DNA from: JAGQVA01 sp033764335
Lineage (GTDB): Bacteria > Bacteroidota > Bacteroidia > J057
NCBI GenBank assembly: GCA_033764335.1
Contig: JANRJC010000046.1
Location: 1-64,000 of the forward strand
Reading direction: 5' to 3'
DNA length: 64,000 bases
A program made the translations under genes and the position numbers. Positions 1 to 10,500 of the stretch are shown piece after piece; positions within the stretch are counted from its first letter, which is position 1; each line of letters starts with the position of its first letter. The notes under the pieces were generated by a model. That model had not been told where the DNA came from, did no database searches, and was given only the letters and a program-made list of their open reading frames with translations.

Positions 1-1
1 T

Positions 2-193
2 TTGCAGGGTGAACCCGCTATCACCGACGAGCATATTGAAAATAATCAGTCGGTTCGCGACATGTTACTCCGCCGGGGAGTCAGACCCGAAGAACTCCCC
101 CCGGAGGAGGATATTCAAAAGTTACAACGCAGACTGAATACGCAGGAAAAAACGATCCCCCGGAAGATAAAGGGATGGGATAAAGGAGAGTAG
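2..193 (+). CDS. dinD: DNA-damage-inducible protein D (DinD-like), C-terminal fragment
   Basis: The 5' end lies outside the window, so only about 63 C-terminal residues are visible. The motif NQSVRDMLLRRGVRPEELPP followed by EEDIQKLQRR matches the conserved C-terminus I know from DinD, in which an N-x-x-VR segment, a short RGI/V-P-E-LPP-E-D stretch and a lysine-rich tail close the protein. DinD is a LexA-regulated protein in Escherichia coli that antagonises RecA filaments; many bacterial relatives sit in accessory regions. The promoter and any LexA box are outside the window. Family assignment rests on recalled motif similarity over a short fragment. The gene ends tail-to-tail with the large secreted protein to its right. 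Confidence 0.7.
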   Translation: MQGEPAITDEHIENNQSVRDMLLRRGVRPEELPPEEDIQKLQRRLNTQEKTIPRKIKGWDKGE

Positions 194-248
194 CTGACAA
201 AACGCTCCGCTGTTTGTTGATAGTGCTTGACCCCAATATAGCCACCCG

Positions 249-276
249 GTAGAGCCAGATTATAATCTGGCTCTAC
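249..276. repeat. Perfect 28-bp palindrome, REP-like
   Basis: The left half reads gtagagccagatta and the right half is its exact reverse complement. It lies in the 139-bp gap between the converging dinD-like gene and the secreted sugar dehydrogenase. Its ends (GTAGAG...CTCTAC) and its length of 28 bp equal those of the two palindromes inside the RAYT gene at 51.8 and 52.1 kb, so it is probably a diverged member of the same REP family. A weaker hairpin (ccccg/cgggg, 296-313) follows. Without a T tract either is only a possible transcription stop. Confidence 0.7.
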
Positions 277-332
277 GTCTTCACCCTACCTCACGCCCCG
301 GCTTTGGGCGGGGAGTACACCATTCCTAGACG

Positions 333-3300
333 CTACTCCACCACCAGCTTTACCGTACTCACGGTTGATCCGCAACTCATCCTCACAAAGTAAATTCCCA
401 TCGCCCAGCCCCTGGTCTGAATTTCTGTTTTTTCCCGTACTTCTTTCGGCTGCCACTGATAATCTATTACTTGTTTCCCTTCCAGACTCATCACCTGAAT
501 ACGCGCCGCTGCTGGTTTTTCTGCCTCCACCAAAACTGTAAACGCATCGGTGGCCGGATTCGGGAATAGACTCAATTGGGTATTGGAAAAGCGAAGCACA
601 ACTTCCTCTACTTTGCTGTAGTCAAAACTTCCATCGAGATCCACCTGCCTCAACCGGTAAAATAAATGCGAAGATGACTGCCGGGTGATCATCGGATCAA
701 TATAGTTGTACTCAAGAACCTTACTGCTATTCCCTGCAGCCCGGGTAATACCTATTTGCTCATAGTTCGTAGCATCATCCGAGCGCTCAATGACAAAATG
801 GCTGCTGTTGGTTTCGTTGGCGGTAGCCCAGGTTAGTTTTGCATCATCACCTTGCTGAATTGCAGAAAAATCCAGCCATTCCACAGGGAAATAGGTGTCA
901 GGCCCTGTAAGATAAAAAGTAGAAAAACTGGCGGTCTGAAAGGTAATGACGTGGCTGCCGCCGGGGCCTGTTCCTGCCGAGGCAGCGGAAGGAATAATGA
1001 CCGACGGTGTTCCAATTCCCGGAACGCCGGGAATTCCTCCCGAAAATTTGGCGATACGAAGATCGCCCAGACTACTGACATAAATAGAGGCCGCCGCCAG
1101 TGCGTCAAATTCTTCCGGTGTGATATATAACTCTACATTTACATTTGCTGAAGGCGTTTTTTCAGTGGAAATGTAAAAACTGCGGTTGGAGAAAGGAAAA
1201 TTATTGTTAAAAACACCTGCCGAAAATCCGTGATCAAACGTTGACACCCGCACCTGTCCCAGGTCCTGATTATTGTCATTGATGCCAATCAGTGCGTCTT
1301 CATATTCATCCTGAATTTCCAGAATCGCATTATTGAAGACCGACTCGCAAGCGCCATATTCTCCCCGAAGCGCAATATCTGTAGCGGCGATGCTCCCACA
1401 TGTGCCGCAGTCTGCGATTACAGGGCCGCCATTGGCGATGGAGGAAAGGCGATTGCCCGGAACCGGACGCTCCTGTCCGCCGGAAGGAAGTTGCCAGCCT
1501 ATCGCAAGGTTGTCTCCTCCTCCTCCTTCTTTCATGCGGGCTTCGATATAATATTTTCTCCCGGCAATCAGATTCTGGGCAATAGATTGCTGCTGGGGAT
1601 ATTTGTCCCATTCAAGCGAACTGGTCCAGTCGGGAACGGAAGCAATCAATGACATATTCGTCGAATCTTCATCTGTGCTGAGATACAACGCGCCTTCATC
1701 GTCGCTGGATATCCAGAAAATAAACGCCCCCGTCTCCGGTGCATGAATATATCCTCTGATACGGGAACCGTAATTGTTGGCGACATCGGTCGGTATCTGT
1801 GCGATATTGAGTGTCGAGGATGAGGATGGTGCCGAACTCCAGTTTACCGCAGAAAGATTCGTGCCCGATATACCTGTCCAGGTTTCAAATGTAATAAACC
1901 CTTCGGGCGCACTGTTGCCACAATAGACAGAGGCAACTTTGCTGAAATCGTCGGTTGAGCCGGCACTGTCTGTTACGGTCAGGGTTACGGTATAATTTCC
2001 CGAAGTATAATAGACATGAGAAGGGGTCATTCCCACGCCCGTATTCCCGTCGCCAAAATCCCATGAGTATGACTGAATGGGGCCATTGACATCATAAGAA
2101 CCGCTGGCATCAAAGTCAAAGCTCATCGGTAATAGGGGGTTGTTTTTAGCGATGAATGCAGCAACCGGAAGCTCTTCCATACCCGGACAGTTGGGGTAAA
2201 TGTCTTTAAAATAATAGTCGGAAAGCCCCGCATTATCCGTAACGGTGAGTTCGACCCTAAAAAAATATAAAATTCCATCACAGCCTACGGGCGTCAGAAT
2301 GGTAGTTGTAGAAGGATTGGTGTCTAAAGGTTCCGGATGGTGGTGATTACCGTGAAAAAGGCTGACTTGCCAGGAATAGGAAAGCCCGGCGCCGGACTGT
2401 TCGGCATCATTGACCACCGCTGAAAGCGGCTGATTCACATTTCCGGAGAAGTAGTCAAGATTGTCAACACTGGTGGAGACAATTTGGGGAGGGGTATTGT
2501 TGAGAGAAACAATCAGGGTATCTTTGGCCGTTACCATCTGATCGTCTTCAACGGTGAGTATCACCATGTATGAAGTGGGGGTAGAATTTCCGCTGTTAAA
2601 CGTATGGACAGGATTCATCTGTGTTCCCGCCGGCGAACCATCACCAAAGTCCCAGGTATAGGTGAGCGGCTGGTTTTCGGGGTCATAAGACCTGTCACCG
2701 CGAAGCGGGATCGTCAGCGGAGAAGTACCATAAATTATGTCAGACCGAATGATCGCTTTGGGTGGCTGGTTGGAGGGAGAATAACGAATTACCCTCACCG
2801 AACTTCCATTATTGACATAAAAAAGAGAGCCTTCTATCGGACTGGAGTTAACGGCGGTGATGGCTCCGCCACTGGAAAGAAAGTCTTTGACAACCGTCGG
2901 ATTATTGTTTGCATCAAAAGTGACATTGCGAATCCACTGTCCCCCGTAGTCTGCAAGGAAATAGGTGTTTTTATATTCTGCGGGATAATCGTTGCCTGTG
3001 TACCAAACACCGCCCGTTGCGCAGTTGCCGGTAAAATTTGGACCGGGAATCTGTGAACTGCCGATATTATAGATCGTGCCATTTACCGAACCACGGGCTG
3101 TACCGCCCCGCCAGTCGAGTTTGGGGCGTGTGTGAACAGCCGGTGCATAGGTGGCGTTGTTATAACCCGGTTGATGCGTCATTCCTTCCCATTTAGGCCA
3201 ACCAAAGTTTAGTCCGGGTTCATCGCAGACATTCAACTCTTCCGCACTGTTCCAGCCTACGTCTCCGATGTAGAGGGTACCCGGATTTCCATGCGTGGGA

Positions 3301-4172
3301 TTGTGACTGCCCGTTTCGGGTCTGAGGCTCATCCGGTAGGGATTGCGAAGGCCCATCGCCCACATCCTCGATTTGGGCGAACGGGGATGAGCCGGATCGT
3401 AAAAAGGATTGCTGGGGATTGCGTCGCCGTTTGCCGGATTGATTCGCAAAATTTTCCCATCCTGACAAGTCGTGTCCTGACTGCGATATGCGCCGATATT
3501 TTGGGCGGCAGTGATAATGCCATAGGTAAGGCCGTTATTTACCCAACCTCCGCTAACCTGCCCGCCCTGATCTACTTGCTCGTAACTCGCTGCATCACCG
3601 CAGGCTGCCATCAAGGTACCATCTGTACCAAAGACCAAAGACCCGACGTGGTGGGACTGATGAAGGCTGGGAAAACCGTTATGCGCAGAATCTCCCACCA
3701 AAATCAGCCGACTGTTGTAGTCAACAGTAGTGAAATTAGAAGCCGATTCCGCCGTGTAGCGGGTAATGCGCCCGATAGTTGCATCGTAATACTGATCGGT
3801 GGCAGCATTGTATGACGGCGTGCCGTAGTTTAGCAGATGGTGTGCATCCACTGTATAAAGCAAATAAATATATCCATTACTCAGAAATGCAGGATCAAGC
3901 GCAACTCCCAAAAGGCCAAAGTCCCGCCAATTGCCCACTTCTTCACTGATGTCAAGTAGTGGCGATGCAGATTTTATTCCATTTTCTACAATCCAGACTT
4001 TGCCGCCTTTTTCCGAGACATACATCCTGCCATTGGCATCAAAGGTGATACCGATGGCATTGGTAAATCCGGTCGAATAGACTTGATCCACAAAGCCGAC
4101 AGGTTGGGAAAATACCTTAGCGATATTAGTCCAGGAAAGTAAAACAATAACAATAATGGTAAATGTCTTCAT
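333..4172 (-). CDS. Secreted PQQ-type sugar dehydrogenase (GSDH family) with PKD and PA14 domains and a T9SS sorting domain
   Basis: A 1279-residue exported protein. Residues 1-22 form a signal peptide ending near FSQ. Residues about 25-465 are a six-bladed glucose/sorbosone dehydrogenase propeller, with GITFDANGRMYVSEKGG, GLRNPYRMSLRPETG and GDVGWNSAEELN as family landmarks; such enzymes oxidise sugars with PQQ. Two PKD domains follow (PLTYTWDFGDGSPAG near 510 and IQSYSWDFGDGN near 705). A PA14-like carbohydrate-binding domain with ISSDDEGALYLSTDED lies near 770-905. The last ~80 residues (LSLFPNPATDAFTV to the C-terminus) are a type A T9SS sorting domain, so the protein should be exported across the outer membrane and anchored or released. 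The true electron acceptor and substrate cannot be read from sequence. It is monocistronic on the minus strand. Confidence 0.85.
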   Translation of the reverse strand: MKTFTIIVIVLLSWTNIAKVFSQPVGFVDQVYSTGFTNAIGITFDANGRMYVSEKGGKVWIVENGIKSASPLLDISEEVGNWRDFGLLGVALDPAFLSNGYIYLLYTVDAHHLLNYGTPSYNAATDQYYDATIGRITRYTAESASNFTTVDYNSRLILVGDSAHNGFPSLHQSHHVGSLVFGTDGTLMAACGDAASYEQVDQGGQVSGGWVNNGLTYGIITAAQNIGAYRSQDTTCQDGKILRINPANGDAIPSNPFYDPAHPRSPKSRMWAMGLRNPYRMSLRPETGSHNPTHGNPGTLYIGDVGWNSAEELNVCDEPGLNFGWPKWEGMTHQPGYNNATYAPAVHTRPKLDWRGGTARGSVNGTIYNIGSSQIPGPNFTGNCATGGVWYTGNDYPAEYKNTYFLADYGGQWIRNVTFDANNNPTVVKDFLSSGGAITAVNSSPIEGSLFYVNNGSSVRVIRYSPSNQPPKAIIRSDIIYGTSPLTIPLRGDRSYDPENQPLTYTWDFGDGSPAGTQMNPVHTFNSGNSTPTSYMVILTVEDDQMVTAKDTLIVSLNNTPPQIVSTSVDNLDYFSGNVNQPLSAVVNDAEQSGAGLSYSWQVSLFHGNHHHPEPLDTNPSTTTILTPVGCDGILYFFRVELTVTDNAGLSDYYFKDIYPNCPGMEELPVAAFIAKNNPLLPMSFDFDASGSYDVNGPIQSYSWDFGDGNTGVGMTPSHVYYTSGNYTVTLTVTDSAGSTDDFSKVASVYCGNSAPEGFITFETWTGISGTNLSAVNWSSAPSSSSTLNIAQIPTDVANNYGSRIRGYIHAPETGAFIFWISSDDEGALYLSTDEDSTNMSLIASVPDWTSSLEWDKYPQQQSIAQNLIAGRKYYIEARMKEGGGGDNLAIGWQLPSGGQERPVPGNRLSSIANGGPVIADCGTCGSIAATDIALRGEYGACESVFNNAILEIQDEYEDALIGINDNNQDLGQVRVSTFDHGFSAGVFNNNFPFSNRSFYISTEKTPSANVNVELYITPEEFDALAAASIYVSSLGDLRIAKFSGGIPGVPGIGTPSVIIPSAASAGTGPGGSHVITFQTASFSTFYLTGPDTYFPVEWLDFSAIQQGDDAKLTWATANETNSSHFVIERSDDATNYEQIGITRAAGNSSKVLEYNYIDPMITRQSSSHLFYRLRQVDLDGSFDYSKVEEVVLRFSNTQLSLFPNPATDAFTVLVEAEKPAAARIQVMSLEGKQVIDYQWQPKEVREKTEIQTRGWAMGIYFVRMSCGSTVSTVKLVVE

Positions 4173-4399
4173 GTGGGGAATGAATAATTAATTTGAACAA
4201 ACAACCGCAGTGGAAGATTATTCCACCCGAAAAATGAATCAGAATTATAGCGGTGTAATTGGGATTGCTCATGCAAGATAATAATAGTTTTAATACAAAA
4301 AAAACCATCAAACCACATATTCCACCTTGTGTTGTAGATTCATCTGCCCCCAGGCTCTTATATTCACCAGATTGGCAATTACCCTATTCAAAAATCAAT

Positions 4400-4407
4400 T
4401 ACCTTTG
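4400..4407 (+). promoter_or_regulatory. Possible Bacteroidota -7 box upstream of the beta-lactamase
   Basis: The octamer TACCTTTG matches the Bacteroidota -7 consensus TAnnTTTG and lies 26 bp before the beta-lactamase start. A TTGG at 4372 is somewhat farther upstream than the usual -33 element, so the match is partial. Confidence 0.25.
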
Positions 4408-4433
4408 AGATGTAAGAAATTGCACTATCTGTT

Positions 4434-5240
4434 ATGAAAACTATGTTTAAGCACTCTTTTTTTCTGCTAACCCTTAGTGTTTTATTGGCATGGAGTTGTC
4501 AGGAAAATGTTCCCCCGGCTCCTGACTTTGAAAAACATTTTGCCGATCACAAGATTCACGGCTGTTTTCTTCTTTACGACAAAAATGCAGACCATTACTA
4601 CGAATGGAATGCACCGAGAATTGATTCTTCCTTTCTTCCTGCTTCCACCTTCAAAGTGTTTAATTCTCTTGTTGCACTGGAGGAAAAGGCTGTAGCTGAT
4701 GAAAATGAAATTTTTCCCTGGGACAGTCTTCCCAAACGTGTAGCGTCCTGGAACCGCGACCACAATCTGCGGTCGGCGATGGAGTTTTCGGCGGTATGGT
4801 TTTATCAGGAAATCGCCCGTCGTGTCGGCGAAGAGAGAATGTTATACTGGATTGATACTGTCGGTTACGGCAATCAGGATATTTCGGGAGGAATTGATAT
4901 GTTTTGGCTCAATGGAAGCTTACGAATTACGGCCCGCCAGCAGGTGGCTTTTTTGCAGCGGTTATATCACAACGATCTGCCTTTTTCTCAAAGAAGTATG
5001 GATATCGTGAAGGATATTATGATCCGGGAAAAAGGGGATGATTTTGTTTTTCGGTACAAAACCGGCTGGGCAGATTTACCTGACCCGGATACCGGCTGGC
5101 TAGTGGGCTGGATGGAGCGCCAGGGAAATGTCTGGTTTTTTGCGATGAATATTGACATTCGACAGGACGAAGACGCGGCCGCTCGTGTGTCTATTACCCA
5201 AGCGGTGTTTGAAGAGCTTGCCACCCGTCAAGGTGATTAA
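4434..5240 (+). CDS. Class D (OXA-type) beta-lactamase, lipoprotein
   Basis: A 268-residue serine beta-lactamase of class D, which hydrolyses beta-lactams through an acyl-enzyme on a serine activated by a carbamylated lysine. All hallmark motifs are visible in the right order: STFK at residues 71-74 (nucleophile Ser71, Lys74), SAV near 121, YGN near 144, an FWL tryptophan segment near 155 and YKTG near 205. The N-terminus is a hydrophobic signal ending LAWSC with Cys22, suggesting a lipoprotein, so it probably acts in the periplasm while membrane-anchored. Spectrum and activity cannot be judged. Its stop codon shares bases with the stop of the converging epimerase gene, which leaves no room for an intervening terminator. 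A chromosomal environmental enzyme is likelier than a mobile one because no mobile element is adjacent. Confidence 0.9.
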   Translation: MKTMFKHSFFLLTLSVLLAWSCQENVPPAPDFEKHFADHKIHGCFLLYDKNADHYYEWNAPRIDSSFLPASTFKVFNSLVALEEKAVADENEIFPWDSLPKRVASWNRDHNLRSAMEFSAVWFYQEIARRVGEERMLYWIDTVGYGNQDISGGIDMFWLNGSLRITARQQVAFLQRLYHNDLPFSQRSMDIVKDIMIREKGDDFVFRYKTGWADLPDPDTGWLVGWMERQGNVWFFAMNIDIRQDEDAAARVSITQAVFEELATRQGD

Positions 5241-6307
5241 TCTCTTCTTTTTACGCCCAGCCCCGGCTGGTCGGTGAGGTACATAAGTCCGTCGCGGATG
5301 GTAAATCCCCCTTCGGCCAGATCTTCGGCAAGATCCAGGCTTCCATCAAGATCAATGTACCGGGTATGCGGACAGGAAAAGGCAATATGCAAACCGGCAG
5401 CAATGCTGACGATGCTTTCGTCGTTGCATCCCCACATCAAATCTATACCCGCCATACGGGCGGTGTGAGCAATGCGCTGCGCCTGAAATATGCCGCCGCA
5501 TTTCATGAGTTTTATATTGAAAATGCCGCAGGCTTTTGGGGCATTCGCCAGCCGCCAGGCGTCTTCTGCATGTACCAGCGATTCATCGGCAGCAATAAGT
5601 TGACGTATTTCACGGGGAAGGGACTTCATCTCCTCTACCTGTGAAGCGGGCAGCGGTTGTTCTACCAGTTCGAGGTCAAAGCTACGGGTCTCGTGATAAA
5701 AACGGGTAAGCTCTTCCATCGAATACCCCTGGTTGGCATCCACCCGAATGCCCATCCGACTACCAAATGTCTCGCGTAGTTTGTGTAGTCTTTCCAGATC
5801 TTCGTCCAGCGATAACCCAAGCTTTACTTTAATGATCTTAAATCCGCGGTCAAAATATTCCTGCGCTTCCTCAACGGTTTCTGCCACGCCTTTAATCCCA
5901 ATGGTAATGGAGGTCGGTAGGGAATACAAATGCTGGCCCAGGTACTTCACCAGGGGTATGCCCAGATATTGAGCAAACACGTCGTGGAAGGCTATGTCTA
6001 ATGCAGCTTTTGCACCCGGGTTTCGGGGGAAAAGCGTATGTAATTCTTCACACACCAGGGACAATTCGCGAATATCTCTGCCGATAAACCGCTCCAGGTG
6101 ATTGCCGTTGAGTGCGGCAATACAGTCATCCATCGTTTCCCCGACTACCTGTTTGCTGGGATTGGATGCCCCCAGGCCGATGAGGCCGGTATCGGTTTTT
6201 ACCTCTACAAAACAGATTTCCACGGCACTCACGGTTTTGTAGGCAATGGTATAGGGCCGGGTCAAGTCCAAACCTACCCTTTGCACGCTTATATCTTTGA
6301 TTTTCAT
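5237..6307 (-). CDS. Enolase-superfamily epimerase/racemase (dipeptide epimerase or N-acetyl-D-glutamate racemase type)
   Basis: A 356-residue muconate-lactonizing subgroup enolase-superfamily protein. The acid/base lysine pair is KVK (Lys160, Lys162), the metal ligands are Asp190 (RVDANQ), Glu216 (VEQPLP) and Asp241 (AADES), and the opposite-face lysine is Lys266 (NIKLMKCGG), so the active site appears complete. These features fit L-Ala-D/L-Glu epimerases of murein recycling. They fit equally the N-acetyl-D-glutamate racemase DgcA described in a marine D-glutamate pathway, because the start overlaps by 4 bp the end of a DUF1611 gene, the partner of DgcA. The two are surely co-translated. Substrate specificity is therefore undecided. 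It ends against the beta-lactamase gene. Confidence 0.8.
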   Translation of the reverse strand: MKIKDISVQRVGLDLTRPYTIAYKTVSAVEICFVEVKTDTGLIGLGASNPSKQVVGETMDDCIAALNGNHLERFIGRDIRELSLVCEELHTLFPRNPGAKAALDIAFHDVFAQYLGIPLVKYLGQHLYSLPTSITIGIKGVAETVEEAQEYFDRGFKIIKVKLGLSLDEDLERLHKLRETFGSRMGIRVDANQGYSMEELTRFYHETRSFDLELVEQPLPASQVEEMKSLPREIRQLIAADESLVHAEDAWRLANAPKACGIFNIKLMKCGGIFQAQRIAHTARMAGIDLMWGCNDESIVSIAAGLHIAFSCPHTRYIDLDGSLDLAEDLAEGGFTIRDGLMYLTDQPGLGVKRRD

Positions 6308-7371
6308 CGTTTTAATTCGGAAAGTTTTTGTTTTACGGCAGGAATTAATCCCTCTACACCTTCTTCGACCGGCAATACTACCGGGAGCGATAGTTCATCT
6401 TCAAACCGTTTTTGCCAGTCTTTTGCGTCTGAAAGGGAGAGATTCTGGGTGTTGAGTGCTATGCCCAGCGTTTCGACTCCGTACATTTTTATCAGGTCAA
6501 TTTCATTTGCGAGGGGGAAAATTTTCCTTCCGGTTTTTTCCCAACCTTTATAAAAAATGCGACCGGGAGGATGTACGAGTATAACTCCGTCGCTCATACC
6601 TGAAACCAAAAACTCCGAACCACAGGGGCCGCTGGGGTTGCGAAGTGCCGCCTGCCCTTCGATAAATACTACGTCGGGGTTTTCTTCGCGAAAGCAGGAG
6701 ACGATGGCATGTTCGATTTCTCCGGAGACAAAATCATTAACGGTTGTGTCAAACACAAACCCGTATTTCCCGCCTTGCATCCAGCCGGTCTGGCCGGTGT
6801 AAATCATCTCTGATTTTAGGCCGTCGGCGCGGCAAGCCTGCACGAGAAACCGCGCAGTCGTGCGTTTTCCTACGGCACAGTCGGTGCCGAGTACGGCGAT
6901 CTTACCGCAAGTAACCGAATGGATTTCGCCGCTCCAGAAATGGAGTTCGTCCCGACTTTTGGGTTTTCGCACGTCAATCAACTCAACCTGATAAGCCGCT
7001 GCGAGGCTGACCATTTCGGGATTTTCGGAGAGAAATTGGTGCATTCCGCTGACGACCGACATCCCGGCGACGATGGATTCGCGGATCGAGTGCATCCATT
7101 CCGGAGCAATGGCTCCCCCCGCATGGGCTACGCCCAAAATGGAAAAATGGGCACTTCCCATACCCGACTGCAAAAATGAGGCAATCGAACCAAAGACGGG
7201 GATTCCCCGGTATTTTCCGTCGAGTACTTCACCCGCATCTTTTCCGGCGGAGACAGAATCAATTACCGCTTTTACCTGAAATCTTTCCGAACCACGGATA
7301 AGGCCGTGGGCAGTTTTGGCAGAAGGGGTATGCAACAACCCCTGGGTCAATAAGATGGCAGTTCCCTGCAT
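6304..7371 (-). CDS. DUF1611 family protein (DgcN-like)
   Basis: A 355-residue cytoplasmic protein with an N-terminal Rossmann-like domain (residues ~1-150) and a C-terminal P-loop domain whose Walker A-like motif is GTDCAVGKRTT (161-172). This arrangement is that of DUF1611. A member of that family, DgcN, has been reported to N-acetylate D-glutamate before epimerisation by DgcA. The gene lies first in a two-gene operon, overlapping the enolase-superfamily gene by 4 bp (stop/start overlap), which supports the same functional pair here. The family was often annotated as NAD-dependent epimerase/dehydratase in older entries. No signal peptide or membrane segment is present. The specific activity is inferred from family and context only. 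Confidence 0.75.
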   Translation of the reverse strand: MQGTAILLTQGLLHTPSAKTAHGLIRGSERFQVKAVIDSVSAGKDAGEVLDGKYRGIPVFGSIASFLQSGMGSAHFSILGVAHAGGAIAPEWMHSIRESIVAGMSVVSGMHQFLSENPEMVSLAAAYQVELIDVRKPKSRDELHFWSGEIHSVTCGKIAVLGTDCAVGKRTTARFLVQACRADGLKSEMIYTGQTGWMQGGKYGFVFDTTVNDFVSGEIEHAIVSCFREENPDVVFIEGQAALRNPSGPCGSEFLVSGMSDGVILVHPPGRIFYKGWEKTGRKIFPLANEIDLIKMYGVETLGIALNTQNLSLSDAKDWQKRFEDELSLPVVLPVEEGVEGLIPAVKQKLSELKR

Positions 7372-7504
7372 AAAAAGTGATTTTTCTTTATTTCTGCGAA
7401 GTTAGGGAAAATAATGGAGTTGGGAGGTTCGGGTAATTAAATGTAGATTTGAACCCATACTTTACCTGAGGGTAAAACCGGCATAATGCCTTCAAAACAA
7501 TCTT

Positions 7505-10500
7505 ATGAACGAAAAGAGGATTAATGATCTGACCGGATGGGGTGTATTTTTGGTTGCGCTGGTGGTCTATCTTTTGACCATGGCCCCTACCGCTAGTTTC
7601 TGGGACTGCGGGGAGTTTATTGCCTGCGCCAACGAACTGGAAGTCACCCATCCGCCCGGAGCACCATTATTTTTGATACTGGGGCGTATTTTTAGCCTTT
7701 TTTCTTTTGGCGATGTTACAAAGGTGGCATTTATGGTTAACCTCCTGAGTGCGCTTTCCAGCGCATTTACGGCTTTGTTTACCTGCTGGACCGTTACCAT
7801 CCTCGCCAAAAAGAGCCTTGCTGCCTCCGACATGGAAAACTCGACCAAACAAGTCGCAACCCTGCTTTCCGGTGTAATCGGTGGCCTGGCTTGTACCTTC
7901 GCCGATTCGATATGGTTTAATGCAGTGGAGGCAGAGGTTTATGGAATGAGTTCCTTTTTTACGGCAATTGTCGTATGGCTGATGTTCAAATGGGAGGCAA
8001 GAGCCGACGAACCCGACCATCTTCGGTGGATACTCCTCATTGCTTATGTCATGGGGCTTTCGATTGGGGTCCACCTGCTGAATTTGCTCACCATCCCGGC
8101 GTTGGCCGTCATTTATTATCTCCGAAAATTTCCTTTTTCCCTCCAGGGACTTTTTGCCACCCTGGGTATATCGGTTGTCCTACTGGCCGTCATTCTTTAC
8201 GGTATTATCCAATATACTTTCAGTACAGCCTGGGCATTTGAAAAATTATTTACCGGAACAATTTCTGCCTCGGGGGAAGATATCAGCGGATGGGGACTGC
8301 CGATGGGCACAGGGTCGGTGGTTTTGGCAGTGATAATCCTCGCGATTGTGATCGGAACAATTATCCTCAGCCATCGAAAACGCAGAGTGGTGCTCAATAC
8401 CGCCCTTCTCGCTTTTACGCTTATTACCATTGGGTTTTCCTCCTACGGGGTCATTTTTATCCGCTCCAAAGCAAATCCTCCGGTGGATATGAACAACCCG
8501 GAAAATATCCTCACATTTCTAAGCTACATGAAACGCGAACAGTACGGCGACCGGCCTTTGTTTCGCGGCCCGATGTATAATGCCCGCTTCGACGTGGATT
8601 CTCAAGGTTATCCCAAAACAAAATCCAAAGGAATGAAGTACGTCCTCCTCGATGGTAAAACTAAGTACGTGGAGGACATGGAAGACGTGGAATATCTTTA
8701 CAAATCCGAAGACCGGGTTTTTTTCCCACGAATGTATGATCCCGGGCACTATTCCGATGTGGGAGCATTTAGTTATATCAATTTTGTAAAACGCCTGGGG
8801 GCCGATAAAGAAAACCCGGAAGATGATACACCTACCCGGCTGGAGGATTTTAACTTTTTCCTCCAATACCAGCTAAATCACATGTATCTCCGCTACTTTA
8901 TGTGGAATTTTGCAGGAAGGGCAAGCGACGAGCAGGAAGCCCGCTGGGAAGACGGATTGTTTTTTCGCGCAGCAGAGCGAAACATGGACAATAAAGGCAA
9001 TAACCACTATTTTTTCCTACCGATGATACTGGGTCTTATGGGCATGATCTGGCAGGTAGTCATGCGCCGAAAGGACGCCTTTGTGGTGGGATTGTTGTTT
9101 TTTTTCACGGGTGTGGCGATCGTCCTCTACCTCAATCAGTATCCCTTACAGCCCCGCGAAAGAGACTACTCCTATGCAGGATCGTTTCAGACTTTTTGTA
9201 TATGGATCGGATTGGGTGTACTTTTTCTCACCGACCAGTTACGGCGTTTTGCGGGTAAAAATGCGGTATGGCTTGCGGGAGTAATTGCCCTTATAGCACC
9301 TGCACTGATGATGATCCAGAATTGGGACGACCATACCCGCCGGGGGCGGTATGTGGATATTGAATTTGCAAAAAACCTCCTGAACTCCTGCGAAAAAAAT
9401 GCGATACTCTTTACCGCAGGGGACAATGATACTTTTCCGCTATGGTACATTCAGGAAGTGGAAGGTTTTCGCACAGACGTAAGAGTCGTAAATCTGGAAC
9501 TATTGATTTCTGACTGGTATATCGAACAAATGACCGAACCTAAAAACCAATCCGAAGCGCTGCCCATTACAATGGACAAAAAAGATTATATAGGTGAAAA
9601 AGGTCTGGTGATTTATGGATTTCCTTCCCGCAACATTTCCCTTCCGGTACAGAAAGATCAATTGTTTGCCCGTGGGGTTATTACCGAAGAAGAGGCCCAA
9701 ATTGCAGGCGACGAGATGGTCTGGGAGTTTAAATCACGCGGAGGCAGCCGAAATCCCTACATTTTCCGAAAAGACTCTGTCATCATCAATATGCTTCGGA
9801 ATATAGCCAACGACGGATGGAAACGACCCGTTTATTTCGCCAATACCATGCCTCCTTCCAGCTTTGTCAATCTACAGGATTATTTTCGGATGGAAGGAAT
9901 GGCTTTTCGGGTATTGCCAATAAAACGCACGGAAGAAACTGCGAATGATATTTATTTCGGCAGAATTGGGCAGGATATTATGTACAAAAAACTGACCGAA
10001 GAATTTCTTTATACCGGAATGGACGACCCTTCCGTCAATTTTGATGAACATATCCGCGAAGTGATTATCGGCAATTATCGGAATTGTTTTTTCCGACTTT
10101 GTAACAGTTATACCGAACAGATACTCCGAATGGAGGCGGACTCCCTGGCGGATCATTCGGCGGAGGTAAACCAACTGCGCACCCGAATCGAAGAACTGGT
10201 TCGTTTTGCCGATAAAAAAATGCCGCATTCGGTTGTGCCTAAAAACCTCACCCTGCTGATTACACAAGGGCAGATGCTGGAACAGATTGGACTTTCCGAC
10301 CTGGCATTGGATGAATTTCACCGGCTGAAACCCATCGCTCTGGCCGACCTGCATTTCCGCGAAAAACATGGCTATGACATTGACCAGAATACACTTTCGC
10401 TGAGAGCGGCGGTGATTGCTATCCAGATATTTACCCGAAGAGGATTAGAGACAGAAGCGATGGAGATTGCCTCCGAGATACAAAAAACGACAAAATCGCC

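Noticed and set aside
2604..3056. A 150-codon plus-strand open frame
   Set aside because: It is antisense to the secreted sugar dehydrogenase and not protein-like.
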